Of a stretch of 64,000 nt of DNA, positions 15,726-26,320 are shown one piece after another. Source of the stretch: Aliiroseovarius salicola (GTDB taxonomy: Bacteria > Pseudomonadota > Alphaproteobacteria > Rhodobacterales > Rhodobacteraceae); the NCBI RefSeq assembly GCF_027891095.1, contig NZ_JAQIIO010000001.1:412501-476500 (forward strand), written 5' to 3'. The translations under genes and the position numbers were made by a program. How positions within the stretch are numbered: position 1 is the first letter of the stretch; each line of letters starts with the position of its first letter. The notes below the pieces were generated by a model that was not told the origin of the DNA, made no database searches, and worked only from the letters and a program-made list of their open reading frames with translations.

Positions 15726-18700
15726 TTATTGCTGTTCAGGGACCAGAATCTCACGCTTGCCAACGTGGTTGGATGCCGACACCAGGCCCTGATCCTCCAT
15801 CTGCTCCACCAGACGCGCGGCTTTGTTGTATCCGATGGCCAGTTTGCGCTGGATGTACGAGGTGGAGCATTTGCGATCCTTGATCACAATCGCCACCGCC
15901 TGATCATAAAGCGCATCTTCGCCATTGGTGTTGCCACCTGTGTTCAGCCCAAGAACCGCGTCGATATTGTCGGCCTTGTCATCAGACGGTCCTTCAACCA
16001 CACCACCGATATATTCGGGAGGGCCATAGGATTTCAGATAGGTCACGATTTCCTCGACCTCTTCATCTGACACAAACGGGCCGTGAACGCGGGTGATGCG
16101 TGCGCCACCTGCCATGTAAAGCATGTCGCCCATGCCCAGAAGCTGTTCGGCGCCCTGTTCACCCAAAATGGTTCGGCTGTCGATTTTCGAGGTGACCTGG
16201 AACGAAATCCGGGTCGGGAAGTTGGCCTTGATGGTGCCGGTGATCACATCGACAGAGGGGCGCTGCGTGGCCATGATCAGGTGAATACCTGAGGCACGCG
16301 CCATCTGCGCAAGACGTTGAATACAGGCTTCAATCTCTTTGCCGGCCACCATCATCAAGTCGGCCATCTCGTCAACCACCACCACAATGAACGGCAGTTT
16401 TTCGGGCGCGAACTCTTCGGTCTCAAAGATCGGCTCGCCGGTGTCCTCGTCAAATCCGGTCTGAACAGTGCGCTCAAACATCTCGCCTTTGGCCAGCGTG
16501 TCAGCGACGCGCGAGTTGTAGCCTTCGATGTTCCGCACGCCCATCTTGGACATTTTGCGATAACGGTCTTCCATCTCGCCCACGACCCATTTCAGCGCCA
16601 CAACCGCCTTTTTCGGGTCGGTCACAACGGGTGAAAGCAGGTGCGGGATACCGTCATAGACGCTGAGTTCCAGCATCTTCGGGTCGATCATGATCATCCG
16701 GCAATCTTCCGGTGTCAGACGATAGAGAAGCGACATGATCATCGTGTTGATGGCCACGGATTTACCAGAACCGGTGGTCCCGGCGATCAACAGGTGGGGC
16801 ATTTTGGCAAGGTTGGCGACGATCGGATCACCGCCGATATCCTTGCCAAGCGCCAGCGGCAGACCGTGGTTGCCGTCACCAAAATCACGGGTCGAGAGGA
16901 TTTCGCGGAACGAGACCATCTCGCGTTTTTCATTTGGCAGTTCGATACCAATCACGCTACGGCCGGGCACGGTCGACACCCGTGCCGACAGGGCCGACAT
17001 GGACCGTGCAATATCATCCGCCAAACCAATCACGCGGCTGGCCTTGAGACCCGGGGCGGGTTCAAGTTCATACATGGTGACAACGGGGCCGGGGCGGACC
17101 GAGACGATCTCGCCTTTCACGCCGTAGTCATCCAGCACGGTTTCCAGCATCCGCGCGTTTTCTTCCAGCGCTTCGTCCGACAGGTGGTGACGTTCGATGG
17201 TCACAGGGTCCATCAACAGGCCAAGCGGCGGCAGTTCAAATGCGGGTCTTTTGTCTTCGAACTTCAGGCTGGGCTGGGCTTCCGCTTTTGCCTGAGTGGA
17301 CGGTTGAACTGGCTTACGCACCTGATGCTGCACCACTTTCTTCGGACTTTGGGTAAAGCTTGCGGTCGGAGGAGTGTAGACTCGCGGGCTGGGATCCGGG
17401 GCGTTCATCAGGTCTTCAACCACCAGATCGTCATCCGCTTCGGCCCGGTCGGGCATGTCGTAAGGCAGGGGCGCCACATGCATCGGGTCATCCAGCAGCG
17501 GGGCTTCTATCATCGGCGCCTCGGGCGTTGTATCCAGGATCATCGGATCAGGCTTGCGGCGATGCCGAGCCACGGCGCGCTCCAGCGGGGGTTCATCCCG
17601 CAGGGCACCCGGGGCATGCGGGATCGGTGCGATCCGGGCACGGTTCTTCAGCGCATTGGCAACTTTGGCTTTGATCCGGTCTTCGCCACCAAGGCCTTCG
17701 GGGATCTCGCCCTCAAAAACAGGTTGCTCCACAAGCTCCGGTTCTGGTGTTTGCTGAACGCGACGAATGAGCGATGTGAGCAACCCCGGCTTGGGAGCGG
17801 GTTCTGGGGCGGGGGCCGCCATCAGAAGATCCGGATCATATGATGCGGCATGTGCCTGATGTGCGGTCAGCGGTGGCTCGGCCACCAATTCAGGGCGCAT
17901 GACTCTGGCCGTGCGCAGCGGAGGCGGGGCCGCAAAATCTTCATCATCGATCAGGTCTTCATCTGCCTCGGCGGCCAAACGGCGCTCTTCAGCACGCGCA
18001 TCTTTTCGCGCAAGATGGCGGGCATAAAGCCCTTTGGCCGTTACACTGGCACCTGTTGCTGCACCCTTGGCTGCCCCTTTGGCACCGCGCCCGATCAGGG
18101 TCATCAGGCCAACATAGGTCATCACCAGACCAAACAGAAGGAAATGCCCGATGCGCTTAAGCTCTGCCAGGTTCAGGCCCAGCGCATAGCCGAGAACAAT
18201 CAATGTCAGCACGGCGGACACAACGGACATGAGTTTCAGACCAAAGCCGGTCCCGAACGGCAGGGCTGCAAGGAACGCCCCCAACACGGTGTCACCAAAC
18301 AGGCCACCCAGACCAAAGCTATGCGTCCAAGCCGGGCCTGGCACCAAGGTTGAGGCGTATACTGCGGCCATCGCCACAGCGATCGGTGCAAAGATCACGC
18401 GGGAAATGGCGCGTTCCCCACCCATGTGAAAAGTGAACCGCACGCCCCAGATGACAAAAACAAGCGACAAGACCCATGAACCGAGACCAGAAATCACCGA
18501 AAGAGGCGAGGCGATAAACGCACCAAACCGTCCAAGTGTATTCTGTGCGGGCGCATCCGTGGCAGACATCCAGCCGGGATCTTCAGGCGAGTAACTCCCA
18601 AGGATCAGGGCCACGATGATGCCCAGAACCATCAGCCCGATGCCAATAAGTTCCTTGCCACGTTTTTCAATCACCGCTTGGGTGGTGCTGTCAAAGATCG

Positions 18701-18728
18701 GATCCCGTTGTTTCGTCTGAAACGCCAT
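15726..18728 (-). CDS. ftsK: DNA translocase FtsK
   Basis: Protein of 1000 aa starting at [10 protein letters not shown] with GAGGTAGC upstream. The N-terminal ~210 residues contain four to five membrane segments. A Pro/Glu-rich linker follows, then the motor with Walker A GTTGSGKS (about residue 650) and Walker [13 protein letters not shown] (about 780). The gamma DNA-reading domain at the C-terminus includes [16 protein letters not shown]. FtsK anchors at the septum and pumps chromosomal DNA toward dif/KOPS sites during division. The upstream aminotransferase stop (18742) is 13 bp before this start, so they are probably cotranscribed. Confidence 0.95.
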   Translation of the reverse strand: MAFQTKQRDPIFDSTTQAVIEKRGKELIGIGLMVLGIIVALILGSYSPEDPGWMSATDAPAQNTLGRFGAFIASPLSVISGLGSWVLSLVFVIWGVRFTFHMGGERAISRVIFAPIAVAMAAVYASTLVPGPAWTHSFGLGGLFGDTVLGAFLAALPFGTGFGLKLMSVVSAVLTLIVLGYALGLNLAELKRIGHFLLFGLVMTYVGLMTLIGRGAKGAAKGAATGASVTAKGLYARHLARKDARAEERRLAAEADEDLIDDEDFAAPPPLRTARVMRPELVAEPPLTAHQAHAASYDPDLLMAAPAPEPAPKPGLLTSLIRRVQQTPEPELVEQPVFEGEIPEGLGGEDRIKAKVANALKNRARIAPIPHAPGALRDEPPLERAVARHRRKPDPMILDTTPEAPMIEAPLLDDPMHVAPLPYDMPDRAEADDDLVVEDLMNAPDPSPRVYTPPTASFTQSPKKVVQHQVRKPVQPSTQAKAEAQPSLKFEDKRPAFELPPLGLLMDPVTIERHHLSDEALEENARMLETVLDDYGVKGEIVSVRPGPVVTMYELEPAPGLKASRVIGLADDIARSMSALSARVSTVPGRSVIGIELPNEKREMVSFREILSTRDFGDGNHGLPLALGKDIGGDPIVANLAKMPHLLIAGTTGSGKSVAINTMIMSLLYRLTPEDCRMIMIDPKMLELSVYDGIPHLLSPVVTDPKKAVVALKWVVGEMEDRYRKMSKMGVRNIEGYNSRVADTLAKGEMFERTVQTGFDEDTGEPIFETEEFAPEKLPFIVVVVDEMADLMMVAGKEIEACIQRLAQMARASGIHLIMATQRPSVDVITGTIKANFPTRISFQVTSKIDSRTILGEQGAEQLLGMGDMLYMAGGARITRVHGPFVSDEEVEEIVTYLKSYGPPEYIGGVVEGPSDDKADNIDAVLGLNTGGNTNGEDALYDQAVAIVIKDRKCSTSYIQRKLAIGYNKAARLVEQMEDQGLVSASNHVGKREILVPEQQ

Positions 18729-18741
18729 TGCTACCTCGTCC

Positions 18742-19926
18742 TCACTTATAGAGACAGTCACGGAGCTTGATCAGCCCGCGCTGCATTTCTTGTTTTGGGG
18801 CCACCATGGCAGCCCGAATATAACCTTTGCCCGGATTAAATCCGTCCACGTCGCGCGACAGGTAAGCGCCGGGCAATACCCGCACGCCGGTTTCCTGCCA
18901 AAGCTTCAATGTCGCGGCCTCACCATCCTCGACCGGCAGCCAGAGAAAGAACCCAGCTTCGGGTGACACATAGCCCGGCACGTCGGCGAAAATCTTATCG
19001 GCGATGGCAAATTTTTCCTGATAAAGCGCGCGGTTTTCGGCGACATGCACGTCATCCGACCACGCTTTCTCCGACACGCGCTGCAGCGGCATCGGAACCG
19101 GAGAGCCCGCGTAATTGCGCAGCCGACGAATGCGCGCGATGCTTTCAGGGCCGGTCGCCACAAAGCCAGACCGCAATCCCGGAAGGCTAGAACGCTTTGA
19201 AAGAGAATGGAAAATTGTCACTCGTTCGGGGTCCGCGCCACCTTCTTGCGCCACTTCCAGCGCGCCTACAGGAGGGGTGTCACGGTAGATCTCGGAATAG
19301 CACTCATCGGCGAAAATCTTGAAATCAAACTTCTCTGCCAATTGAATCAGGTTCGCCCAGTAATCGCGATCCGCCACCGCGCCCTGCGGGTTGGCGGGCG
19401 AGCAGATATAGGCCACTTCCACCCGGTTCAGCACATCCGCCGGTAGGCTGGTGTAATCGGGCAAATGTCCGGTTTCAGCGGTGGCATGCACAAACATCGG
19501 TTCCGCCCCAATGGTGCGGGCGGCCACGGCATAGACCTGATAAAACGGGTTTGGCGTTAACACGATCGGCTGCTGCCCGCGCGAGGTTTCCTCGGGACAG
19601 AGCGCCAAAAGCGCATTGTGCAACCCTTCGCGCGTGCCGTTAAGGGCCATGATCTGCGCCTCGGGCATATCCACGCCATAACGGCGCTTGAGAAAGCCGG
19701 AAATGGCGGAAAGCAGTTCGGGCGTGCCCTCGTTCACCGGGTAGCGGCCAAATTCATGCGCATATTCGCTGATGATGCCCATCACCCAGTCGGGGAAGGC
19801 ATGTTTGGGCTCGCCAATGGACATATGCACAACATCACCGCCCGGATCATGGTGATCCAGAAGCGCGCGCAAACGCGGAAATGCATAGGCTGGCAAGCCG
19901 GAATACCGCTCGGGGAACGTCATCAT
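18742..19926 (-). CDS. Class I/II PLP aminotransferase (DapC/PatA-like)
   Basis: Protein of 394 aa of fold-type I. Visible motifs are the N-terminal [13 protein letters not shown], the [14 protein letters not shown] segment, [10 protein letters not shown] and the PLP lysine in [17 protein letters not shown]. It resembles the N-succinyldiaminopimelate or related amino-acid aminotransferases often found beside ftsK in alphaproteobacteria, so a lysine/diaminopimelate role is possible; similar proteins act on other amino acids. It is first in a leftward run with ftsK. Family certain, substrate uncertain. Confidence 0.87.
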   Translation of the reverse strand: MMTFPERYSGLPAYAFPRLRALLDHHDPGGDVVHMSIGEPKHAFPDWVMGIISEYAHEFGRYPVNEGTPELLSAISGFLKRRYGVDMPEAQIMALNGTREGLHNALLALCPEETSRGQQPIVLTPNPFYQVYAVAARTIGAEPMFVHATAETGHLPDYTSLPADVLNRVEVAYICSPANPQGAVADRDYWANLIQLAEKFDFKIFADECYSEIYRDTPPVGALEVAQEGGADPERVTIFHSLSKRSSLPGLRSGFVATGPESIARIRRLRNYAGSPVPMPLQRVSEKAWSDDVHVAENRALYQEKFAIADKIFADVPGYVSPEAGFFLWLPVEDGEAATLKLWQETGVRVLPGAYLSRDVDGFNPGKGYIRAAMVAPKQEMQRGLIKLRDCLYK

Positions 19927-20089
19927 AAACGTCTTTTTTCTGCCTCAGATATCGGGATCATTTCGCCCCGTTTTGTCCCACATTACGCCGCATTTTCGAC
20001 CCGGTCCAGAAAAACCCCGCAATTTTCATGCGTTGCAAGGGAGGGGTGTGGTTTTTTGGTCAGTGGGGGGGCGCAGGGTCTTCTTTGAT

Positions 20090-20404
20090 CTAGCCAAAAA
20101 ACATTCGGCCCCCTATACGCGCGATCGATTGGTCCGGCGGCAAACGTGTATTTGGCTCGAACCACTCATCAATCTCCAATAATTTAGCGCCCTCACTCTC
20201 TAATCCCTTTGAGATCATAATAGTCGCATCTTGCCGATCTGCTGCGCTCACAGCAAACGAGCAATAGAATTTCCCGTCCTGTTGATCTTCTGCCAGCGCG
20301 ACTGCGCAATGTGACGCCATGCCCCAACCGCGTAATCGCCTTAGAACATTCTGATACCAGCCATGTGCCAGAACTAATACTTCGCTCACCCCATCTTCAC
20401 GCAT
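20090..20404 (-). CDS. Hypothetical protein, 104 aa
   Basis: Start chosen at MREDGVSEV, 13 bp after the amidase stop; no good ribosome-binding site precedes it, so it may be translated by coupling. I recognise no family. The protein begins with a possible alpha/beta element (EVLVLAHGWYQNVLRRL) and has no signal or membrane segment. Two cysteines occur (SHCAVAL and FYCSFAV). Codon choice is less GC-biased than in neighbouring genes, suggesting recent acquisition or a non-genuine gene. A longer frame to 20485 overlaps the amidase and is unlikely. Confidence 0.45.
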   Translation of the reverse strand: MREDGVSEVLVLAHGWYQNVLRRLRGWGMASHCAVALAEDQQDGKFYCSFAVSAADRQDATIMISKGLESEGAKLLEIDEWFEPNTRLPPDQSIARIGGRMFFG

Positions 20405-20417
20405 TAGTAATCTAGCT

Positions 20418-21746
20418 CTACCCCAACGCCTCCTCAGCCGCTGCCCCCAACCGCAACAACCGCTCTTCCGCCATCGGTTCCCCAAGGAACATGATGCCCG
20501 TCGAGGGCAAGCCGGTGGGGAGCGTCAGTCCGCTTGATCCCATCAGGTTGCCGATCCGCGTGTTGCGAAGGGCCCAGAGGTTTTCCTCGACGTAATACGC
20601 ACTATCGGTCAGCAGGCGTTCCACATTGGGGGGCATAATGGTTGAGGTCGGCAGGACCACCGCGTCAAACCCTGCGGTCTGGGCGTGGAACTCCGCCCGC
20701 ATCCGTTCAAGCGCTTGCCACGCCCGGACAAACTCGACCCCGGTGAAGCGCTTGCCTGACTGGAAGCGTTCAAGGATTTCCGGGAACATCAGTCCCGGCT
20801 GCGCTTCGATCTCATCCTGCCATGTGGCATAGGCTTCGGTGGTGAACAGCACGCCGGACAGGGCCAGCGCCTCCTCGACCACCGGAAGATGGGCGCGAGT
20901 GATTTGGGCCCCATTGTCCATGAGCCGCCCAATCGCGCTTTCAAACCCGGCGCGGGGTTCATTTCGGGCGGGTTCAACCCCGTCTTCCAAGACCAGAAGA
21001 CGGGTTCCCTTGAGGGTCGCGCCTTTTAGATCAACAGGCGTGCCCCCCTCCAACGCGGCCAGCATCAGGGCAGCATCCTCAACCGTGCGACAGAGCGGGC
21101 CCACTGTGTCGAAGCTCTTGACCAACGGCACCACGCCCTTGAGCGACACCCGGCCAGACGTGGTTTTCAGCCCAACCAGATCGTTCCAGGCGGACGGGAT
21201 ACGCACCGACCCGCCCGTGTCCGAGCCGATCCCGCAGGGGGCAAGATCAAAGGCCACTGAGGTGGCGGCACCGGAACTTGATCCGCCCGACACGGCGTCA
21301 TGATCGTTTACACAGGGCGATGTGGCGGTAATGGGGTTCAGTCCTAACCCCGAGAAGGCAAGCTCGCTCATATGGGTTTTGCCCAGGCAGACCATGCCCT
21401 GCGCCGTGGCGTTCTTCAGTACCTGCGCGTCTTCGGTCGGAACGCGCCCTTTCAAAAGCGCCGACCCCGATTCCGTGGCCACCCCGGCGGTATCAAATAG
21501 GTCTTTCCATGAGATCGGCACCCCATCGACCAGCCCCAACCGCAGCCCGGCCTTCGCCCGTGCGCGCGCCGCTTCGGCCTCGGCAAGGGCGCGTTTTTCC
21601 GTAAGCCGTGCATAGATCCGGTCGGCAAACGGATGGGTGCGGATCGCATCATAGTAGGTCACGACCAGCTCCACCGGGTCGATCTCGCCCGCACCGATCC
21701 CGCGCCCAAGGTCACCCACACTCATCTTCAACCAAGCTGTGCTCAT
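20418..21746 (-). CDS. Amidase signature family enzyme
   Basis: Protein of 442 aa with the amidase signature Ser-cisSer-Lys machinery: SWKDLFDTAG carries the catalytic Lys, GGSSSGAATSVAF the structural serine loop, and IGSDTGGSVRIP the nucleophile region. Family members hydrolyse amides such as allophanate, aryl-acylamides or Glu-tRNA amide donors; gatB/gatC are absent, so this is not the tRNA amidotransferase. It is divergent from the UbiH-type gene, with 84 bp between starts. Substrate unknown. Confidence 0.88.
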   Translation of the reverse strand: MSTAWLKMSVGDLGRGIGAGEIDPVELVVTYYDAIRTHPFADRIYARLTEKRALAEAEAARARAKAGLRLGLVDGVPISWKDLFDTAGVATESGSALLKGRVPTEDAQVLKNATAQGMVCLGKTHMSELAFSGLGLNPITATSPCVNDHDAVSGGSSSGAATSVAFDLAPCGIGSDTGGSVRIPSAWNDLVGLKTTSGRVSLKGVVPLVKSFDTVGPLCRTVEDAALMLAALEGGTPVDLKGATLKGTRLLVLEDGVEPARNEPRAGFESAIGRLMDNGAQITRAHLPVVEEALALSGVLFTTEAYATWQDEIEAQPGLMFPEILERFQSGKRFTGVEFVRAWQALERMRAEFHAQTAGFDAVVLPTSTIMPPNVERLLTDSAYYVEENLWALRNTRIGNLMGSSGLTLPTGLPSTGIMFLGEPMAEERLLRLGAAAEEALG

Positions 21747-21829
21747 CGCCGCCTCCTATGACCGTCAAGAAGGACGGTAGCGGCAGGATCGCACATGGAC
21801 AATCCCCCCCCACTGCGCGAGAAAGGGGC

Positions 21830-23056
21830 ATGGAACTGGATGCTGATATTCTGATTGTCGGGGGGGGGCTGAACGGCCCGGCGCTCGGACTGGCGCTTGG
21901 GGATTGCGGGTTTGACGTGACCATCGTGGACGCCATGCCCAAAGGCGCGCGTGGTGCGGATGATTTCGACGGGCGCGGTTATGCGCTGGCGCTGGCCTCG
22001 CAACGCCTGCTGACCGCGATAGGCGTGTGGCCGAAAGTGGCCCCCCATGCGCAACCTCTGCTGGATATCCGCATTTCCGATGGCCGCGCCGGAGAAGGCC
22101 CCGGCCCCTTTGTGCTGGAGTTCGACCATGCCGAGATCGACGAAGGCCCGATGGGATATATGGTCGAAGACCGTTTCCTGTCCCGCGCCTTCCTTGAGGC
22201 CGTCGAGACACACCCCAAAGTCACGCTGATTGATCAGGACAGTGTAGTGTCGCAAGAGGTCGGCCCGGCCTCGGTCACGTTGACGCTTGGCTCGGGCAAA
22301 ACGCTGACCGGACAGATTGTGGTTGGCTGTGACGGGCGCAAATCCGGCACCTGCGAGCGCGCTGGGATCAAACGCTGGGGTCATGACTACGGACAAACCT
22401 CGCTGGTCTGCGCGGTGGATCACGAATTGCCGCACAATGGCGCGGCCCATCAGTTCTTCATGCCCCCCGGCCCGCTGGCCATCCTGCCGCTGCCGGGCAA
22501 TCAAAGTTCGATCGTCTGGACCGAAAGCCACGAAGAAGCGGCCCGCATTCAGGGGCTGGATGACGAGGGCTATCTGGAAGAGCTGCGCCCGCGCTTCGGA
22601 TCTTTCCTTGGTGAAATCGGTCTGGCTGGCAAACGCTTTACCTACCCGCTGAACCTGACCGTGGCCGAGAGCTTTGTCTCGGACCGTCTGGCGCTGGTTG
22701 GTGATGCCGCCCACGGGATACACCCCATCGCGGGTCAAGGCCTGAACGCAGGGCTGAAAGATGTGGCGACGCTCGCTGAAGTACTGGCGCTGGCCCGCCG
22801 TCGCGGTGAGGATATTGGCCGCATCGACGTTCTGGAGCGCTATCAGCAATGGCGACGCTGGGATGTGATGCAGATGGTGGGGGCCACCGAGGTCACCAAC
22901 CGGCTGTTTTCAAACGACAACCCGATCCTGCGCGCGACCCGCGACATCGGTCTAGGAGTGGTCAACGCCTTCCCCGGCCTGAGACGCAGCTTTATCCGCG
23001 AGGCAGCGGGATTGACGGGGGATCTGCCGAAGCTGTTACAGGGACGGCAGATTTGA
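21830..23056 (+). CDS. UbiH/UbiF/VisC-family FAD-dependent hydroxylase
   Basis: Protein of 408 aa starting at MELDADILIVGGGLNGPALG (GXGXXG FAD fold, residues 6-20), preceded by GAAAGGGGC. The second family motif GDAAHGIHPIAGQGLN binds the flavin pyrophosphate, and the middle VGCDGRKSGTCERAGI is the DG motif. These monooxygenases hydroxylate the aromatic ring in ubiquinone biosynthesis; which carbon cannot be read from sequence, since alphaproteobacteria use different enzyme sets (UbiL, UbiM, UbiH). The upstream in-frame extension covers the divergent promoter and was rejected. Confidence 0.88.
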   Translation: MELDADILIVGGGLNGPALGLALGDCGFDVTIVDAMPKGARGADDFDGRGYALALASQRLLTAIGVWPKVAPHAQPLLDIRISDGRAGEGPGPFVLEFDHAEIDEGPMGYMVEDRFLSRAFLEAVETHPKVTLIDQDSVVSQEVGPASVTLTLGSGKTLTGQIVVGCDGRKSGTCERAGIKRWGHDYGQTSLVCAVDHELPHNGAAHQFFMPPGPLAILPLPGNQSSIVWTESHEEAARIQGLDDEGYLEELRPRFGSFLGEIGLAGKRFTYPLNLTVAESFVSDRLALVGDAAHGIHPIAGQGLNAGLKDVATLAEVLALARRRGEDIGRIDVLERYQQWRRWDVMQMVGATEVTNRLFSNDNPILRATRDIGLGVVNAFPGLRRSFIREAAGLTGDLPKLLQGRQI

Positions 23057-23075
23057 AGCCGAGACACCAATCCGT

Positions 23076-23963
23076 TCAGGCCATTACCTCCTTGAGAAAA
23101 TCGATGAAAACGCGGATACGGGCGGACATCAAGGTTCGGTGTGCGTAGAGCGCATAGATGTCCTGTTCAACAGTCTGGCAATCAGGTAGCAGGCGTACAA
23201 GCCGCCCGGCTTCCAGCTCTTGTTTAGCCACATAGTCGTGCATGAGTGCGCAACTGTCACTGTTTAAAACCCCCCAAATCTGCGCCCTGTAAGAATCGAC
23301 AACATACTGATTGGGAATAGAATAATCGATCTCGCCCTCAGGAGCGGTGAGCCGTTGGACATGGCCCCAACTACCGATAGCGAGTTTGACGATTGGACGC
23401 CCAACCAGATCATCGAGCACCCCGGGGAAACCATAGCGTTCGATGTGGCTGGGGGTGGCGACAAATATCATCCGGAAGCCGCAGACGCGTATCGCTGTGA
23501 GGGAAGAATCGGGCAATGGACCGGATCCGACTCTGAGCGCGACATCCACGTGTTCTTCAATGAGGTCGACCGGCCGATTGCCAAGGCGTAAATCAATGGA
23601 AACCTGCGGATAACGCCGTAAGAACTCGGGCAATATCGGTGCCAGCATTTCGTTTCCAAAGGTGACAGCACTTGTGACAACCAGCTTTCCACTGGGATTT
23701 GTATGCTGTTCCTTGGTGACATCTCGAAGCGCCTCGATTTCTTGCAAAACGACTTCGCTTCGTCGAAGGAAGTTTTCACCTTCAGGTGTAAGCGCAAGAC
23801 TTCTAGTACTCCGATTGAAGAGCCGAACACCGAGGTCGGCCTCCAGCTCTGCAACGATGCGCGTGATGGACGGAGCCGAAAGATTCATTGCCCGCGCCGC
23901 TTGCGCGAAACTTCCGTGGTACGAAATCTCGGCGATGACCCGCATCGCTTTTAGCATGTCCAT
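23076..23963 (-). CDS. LysR-family transcriptional regulator
   Basis: Protein of 295 aa. The winged HTH (about residues 1-60) has MRVIAEISYHGSFAQAARAM then LSAPSITRIVAELEADLGV, and a LysR substrate-binding domain fills the rest (about 90-290). It resembles the large group of LTTRs with an N-terminal MDMLKAM start that regulate a divergent target. The divergent target here would be the small gene at 24079. A perfect inverted repeat CTATTCC-N7-GGAATAG lies only 9-29 bp upstream of its start, fitting autoregulation. Convergent with the UbiH-type gene, 19 bp between stops. Confidence 0.88.
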   Translation of the reverse strand: MDMLKAMRVIAEISYHGSFAQAARAMNLSAPSITRIVAELEADLGVRLFNRSTRSLALTPEGENFLRRSEVVLQEIEALRDVTKEQHTNPSGKLVVTSAVTFGNEMLAPILPEFLRRYPQVSIDLRLGNRPVDLIEEHVDVALRVGSGPLPDSSLTAIRVCGFRMIFVATPSHIERYGFPGVLDDLVGRPIVKLAIGSWGHVQRLTAPEGEIDYSIPNQYVVDSYRAQIWGVLNSDSCALMHDYVAKQELEAGRLVRLLPDCQTVEQDIYALYAHRTLMSARIRVFIDFLKEVMA

Positions 23964-23971
23964 ACTTCTTG

Positions 23972-24040
23972 CTATTCCAAATTATGGAATAGTCAATGTT
24001 GTTATCAATTATTCTTCAACTATTAGAAATGGAGAATAAT
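23972..24040. promoter_or_regulatory. Two inverted repeats between LysR gene and divergent small gene
   Basis: Repeat 1: CTATTCC (23972-23978) and GGAATAG (23986-23992) with a 7-bp AT spacer, containing a LysR-type ATTCC-N7-GGAAT core. Repeat 2: ATTATTCT (24008-24015) and AGAATAAT (24033-24040), 17-bp spacer. The region is markedly AT-rich relative to its surroundings. Binding by the LysR protein is inferred. Confidence 0.6.
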
Positions 24041-24078
24041 GTCTCTAGAGCCCAAAAACAAAATTGGAGGAGCCCAAA

Positions 24079-24348
24079 ATGTTGCACGATATTCAGCTCG
24101 ATCAATTTTCATCTAATCACCCTAGACAGGCGTATCTTAGACCCGACCTGATGCGACAGGAATATGTGAACCTCCTGCGCCTTCGCGACGCCCAAAGACG
24201 AGCAGGTCACTGGTGGTCCATCAGGCAAGGCATCGTGCAGTTTTCCGAACGCTGCGCCGCCCGTATTGGCACCACACTTCTACACTGGGTCGAGGTACGA
24301 AAGCTGCAACGTGCTGCAAACCACAACTTGGCGGAATCAAATTCGTGA
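24079..24348 (+). CDS. Hypothetical small protein divergent from LysR gene
   Basis: Protein of 89 aa with a strong GGAGGAG eight bases before ATG 24079, so translation is credible. The sequence is rich in Arg, Gln, His and Trp (LRLRDAQRRAGHWWSIRQG) with an amphipathic helical C-terminal half. It has no signal peptide or clear membrane segment and I recognise no family; it is only vaguely reminiscent of small basic DUF1127-type proteins. Its position opposite a LysR gene with palindromes between suggests it is the regulated target. Confidence 0.6.
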   Translation: MLHDIQLDQFSSNHPRQAYLRPDLMRQEYVNLLRLRDAQRRAGHWWSIRQGIVQFSERCAARIGTTLLHWVEVRKLQRAANHNLAESNS

Positions 24349-24454
24349 TGAATTGAACAGACTGCTCAAAGCTCAAAACTCCACTTGGAGATCAGCTTTA
24401 TACACTTGCCAAACTCGGCCAAGATCAGCCGTGCAATAACACCGCCAAATGCGC

Positions 24455-24664
24455 TTACTCCTCGAGCTTGCGCGCCTCATCCACCAGCATGATCGGAATG
24501 CCGCCGCGCACCGGGAAGGCGATTTTGGCGGCTTTGGAGACAAGTTCCTGCTTCTCCGCATCGTAACTCAGCGTGGTCTGGGTAACCGGGCAAACCAGCG
24601 CTTCGATCATGTGGCGGTCGACTTGCGGCCCCTCATCTTTCCGGCTTTCTTTGGCGTCAGTCAT
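24455..24664 (-). CDS. Trm112-family small zinc-ribbon-like protein
   Basis: Protein of 69 aa matching the bacterial Trm112/YcaR family: [20 protein letters not shown], then [20 protein letters not shown]. Bacterial members keep the CP-T pattern but often lack the other zinc ligands; eukaryotic and archaeal Trm112 activates methyltransferases. Its start overlaps the Lon-N gene stop by four bases (24661-24664), so the two are coupled. Role in this organism is not established. Confidence 0.88.
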   Translation of the reverse strand: MTDAKESRKDEGPQVDRHMIEALVCPVTQTTLSYDAEKQELVSKAAKIAFPVRGGIPIMLVDEARKLEE

Positions 24665-25293
24665 TGCAGTTTCTCATCTCCTTCCCCGCTTCGCAGGGCA
24701 AATTCCATCAGGGTGACCAATGTTTCCCGCCGGGTCGTCAGCGACGGAGCTTCCAGCAGCGCCTGTTTGTCCTCGGAATCAAACGGGCACAGCGTGGACA
24801 GCGCATTGATCAACAGCTCATCCTCTGCCTCTTTCAGGCTTTTCCAATCGGACTGCAACTCTTCGGTGGCAAAATAACGAGACAGAAGATCAAGGAATTG
24901 GTCCCGGTCAAACGCCCGGTCATGTTCCGCCACCCCAAGATCACGCGAAAAACTGGCCCAATCCACATGGGCGCGCTTGTAAGGGGTAAAGCCCTCCTGC
25001 ACCTCGCCCAGTCGAAACCGAGACACACCCGTCAGCGTGACCATATAGCGCCCGTCTTCCGTTTCCGTGAACGACGTGATCCGTCCGGCACATCCAATCG
25101 CATACAGGCGTTCGCTGTCGCCAATTGGTTGGATCATGCCAATCACGCGCCCCGACGTCTTGAGCACATCATCCACCATCGCCAGATAGCGCGGTTCAAA
25201 CACATGCAGGGGCAGTCGACCGCGGGGCAGCAAAAGCGCCCCGGCAAGAGGGAATAGCGGGATCGTATCAGGCAGGTCCGCAGGAGTGATCAT
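24661..25293 (-). CDS. LON N-terminal substrate-binding domain protein
   Basis: Protein of 210 aa consisting of the LON_substr_bdg (PUA-like) domain only: [20 protein letters not shown] followed by [11 protein letters not shown] and [17 protein letters not shown]. The ATPase and protease domains of Lon are absent. Such stand-alone N-domains are common in alphaproteobacteria next to a thioredoxin-like gene and Trm112, and function is unproven. It is in a leftward run xthA, cnoX-like, this gene, trm112. Confidence 0.88.
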   Translation of the reverse strand: MITPADLPDTIPLFPLAGALLLPRGRLPLHVFEPRYLAMVDDVLKTSGRVIGMIQPIGDSERLYAIGCAGRITSFTETEDGRYMVTLTGVSRFRLGEVQEGFTPYKRAHVDWASFSRDLGVAEHDRAFDRDQFLDLLSRYFATEELQSDWKSLKEAEDELLINALSTLCPFDSEDKQALLEAPSLTTRRETLVTLMEFALRSGEGDEKLQ

Positions 25294-25332
25294 ATCTCAC
25301 CCTAGCGCGACCTTTCCGTTTGACCAAGCGGT

Positions 25333-26238
25333 TCAGACCAGAATCATCGAGGCCAGTTTGCGGCGGCCATTCAGCGCTACTGCGTCATTGGGGGCAAGCG
25401 CGTCGAAAATGGTGAACAGTTGCGCCTTGGCAGCCCCGTCATTCCATTCACGATCACGGCGGAAAAGCTCCAAAAGTTCGGCAACCGCCGCTTCTGCGTC
25501 GCCAGCCGCATTTAATGCAACCGCAAGATCAAATCGGGCCTGATGGTCATCTGAATTGGCCTCAACCGCCGCGCGCAACTCGCCCACTGGTCCGGCATCT
25601 TCTGCCTGACGCGCCAGCTCGATCTGGGCGCGGGCGGCTTCCAGTTCCGCCGCTTCGGAAATCTCAGCAGGCGCTCCGTTCAAAACGGCCTCGGCCTGAT
25701 CCAGATCGCCCATGGCAATGGTGGCACGTGCCAATCCACCAAAGGCTGCGGCAGAATTGGGATCTTCTTCCAAAATCGCGGCGTAGGTCTGCGCGGCATC
25801 CGCTGCCTCGCCAGCCTCAAGCATCTCATCCGCCGCCGCAATGGCATCCGCCAGACCGCCATCCCCACCCAGATCAGCCACGCGGTTTACAAAGGCGGTA
25901 ATCTCGCTGGGCGGCAATGCTCCCTGAAACCCGTCCGCTGGCTGCCCTTTCCAGAAGGCATACACCGTTGGAATCGACTGCACGCGCAGCTGGCCTGCGA
26001 TCATCTGGTTCTCGTCCACATTGACCTTGACCATGCGCACGCGGCCCTTGGCCTCGGTCACTGCCGCCTCCAGCGCCGGTCCCAACTGCTTGCACGGCCC
26101 ACACCATGGCGCCCAAAAGTCGACAATCACCGGCACCTCGTTCGAGGCTTCGATCACGTCCTGCATAAAGGTGGCCTCAGAGCTATCCTTGATCAGATCA
26201 GCGGCGGGTGCTGCGGCTTGGCCCAGGTCGAGTTCCAT
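25333..26238 (-). CDS. Thioredoxin-TPR protein (CnoX/YbbN family)
   Basis: Protein of 301 aa. An N-terminal thioredoxin domain (about 20-120) contains WAPWCGPC, with active-site Cys46 and Cys49, and a C-terminal TPR-like region (about 130-300) has alanine-rich helices. The E. coli relative CnoX is a chaperedoxin that protects substrates under bleach stress and cooperates with GroEL. E. coli CnoX lacks the full CXXC, whereas this protein has an intact one, so it may be redox-active. It lies between xthA and the Lon-N gene. Confidence 0.87.
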   Translation of the reverse strand: MELDLGQAAAPAADLIKDSSEATFMQDVIEASNEVPVIVDFWAPWCGPCKQLGPALEAAVTEAKGRVRMVKVNVDENQMIAGQLRVQSIPTVYAFWKGQPADGFQGALPPSEITAFVNRVADLGGDGGLADAIAAADEMLEAGEAADAAQTYAAILEEDPNSAAAFGGLARATIAMGDLDQAEAVLNGAPAEISEAAELEAARAQIELARQAEDAGPVGELRAAVEANSDDHQARFDLAVALNAAGDAEAAVAELLELFRRDREWNDGAAKAQLFTIFDALAPNDAVALNGRRKLASMILV

Positions 26239-26320
26239 GGCAATGCGTCCTTGTTATCTAGCGTTGTCCCTTAGATGGAGTATGCCCGCCGCCCATGCAA
26301 GGCCACCGCGCCTGCTTCGC

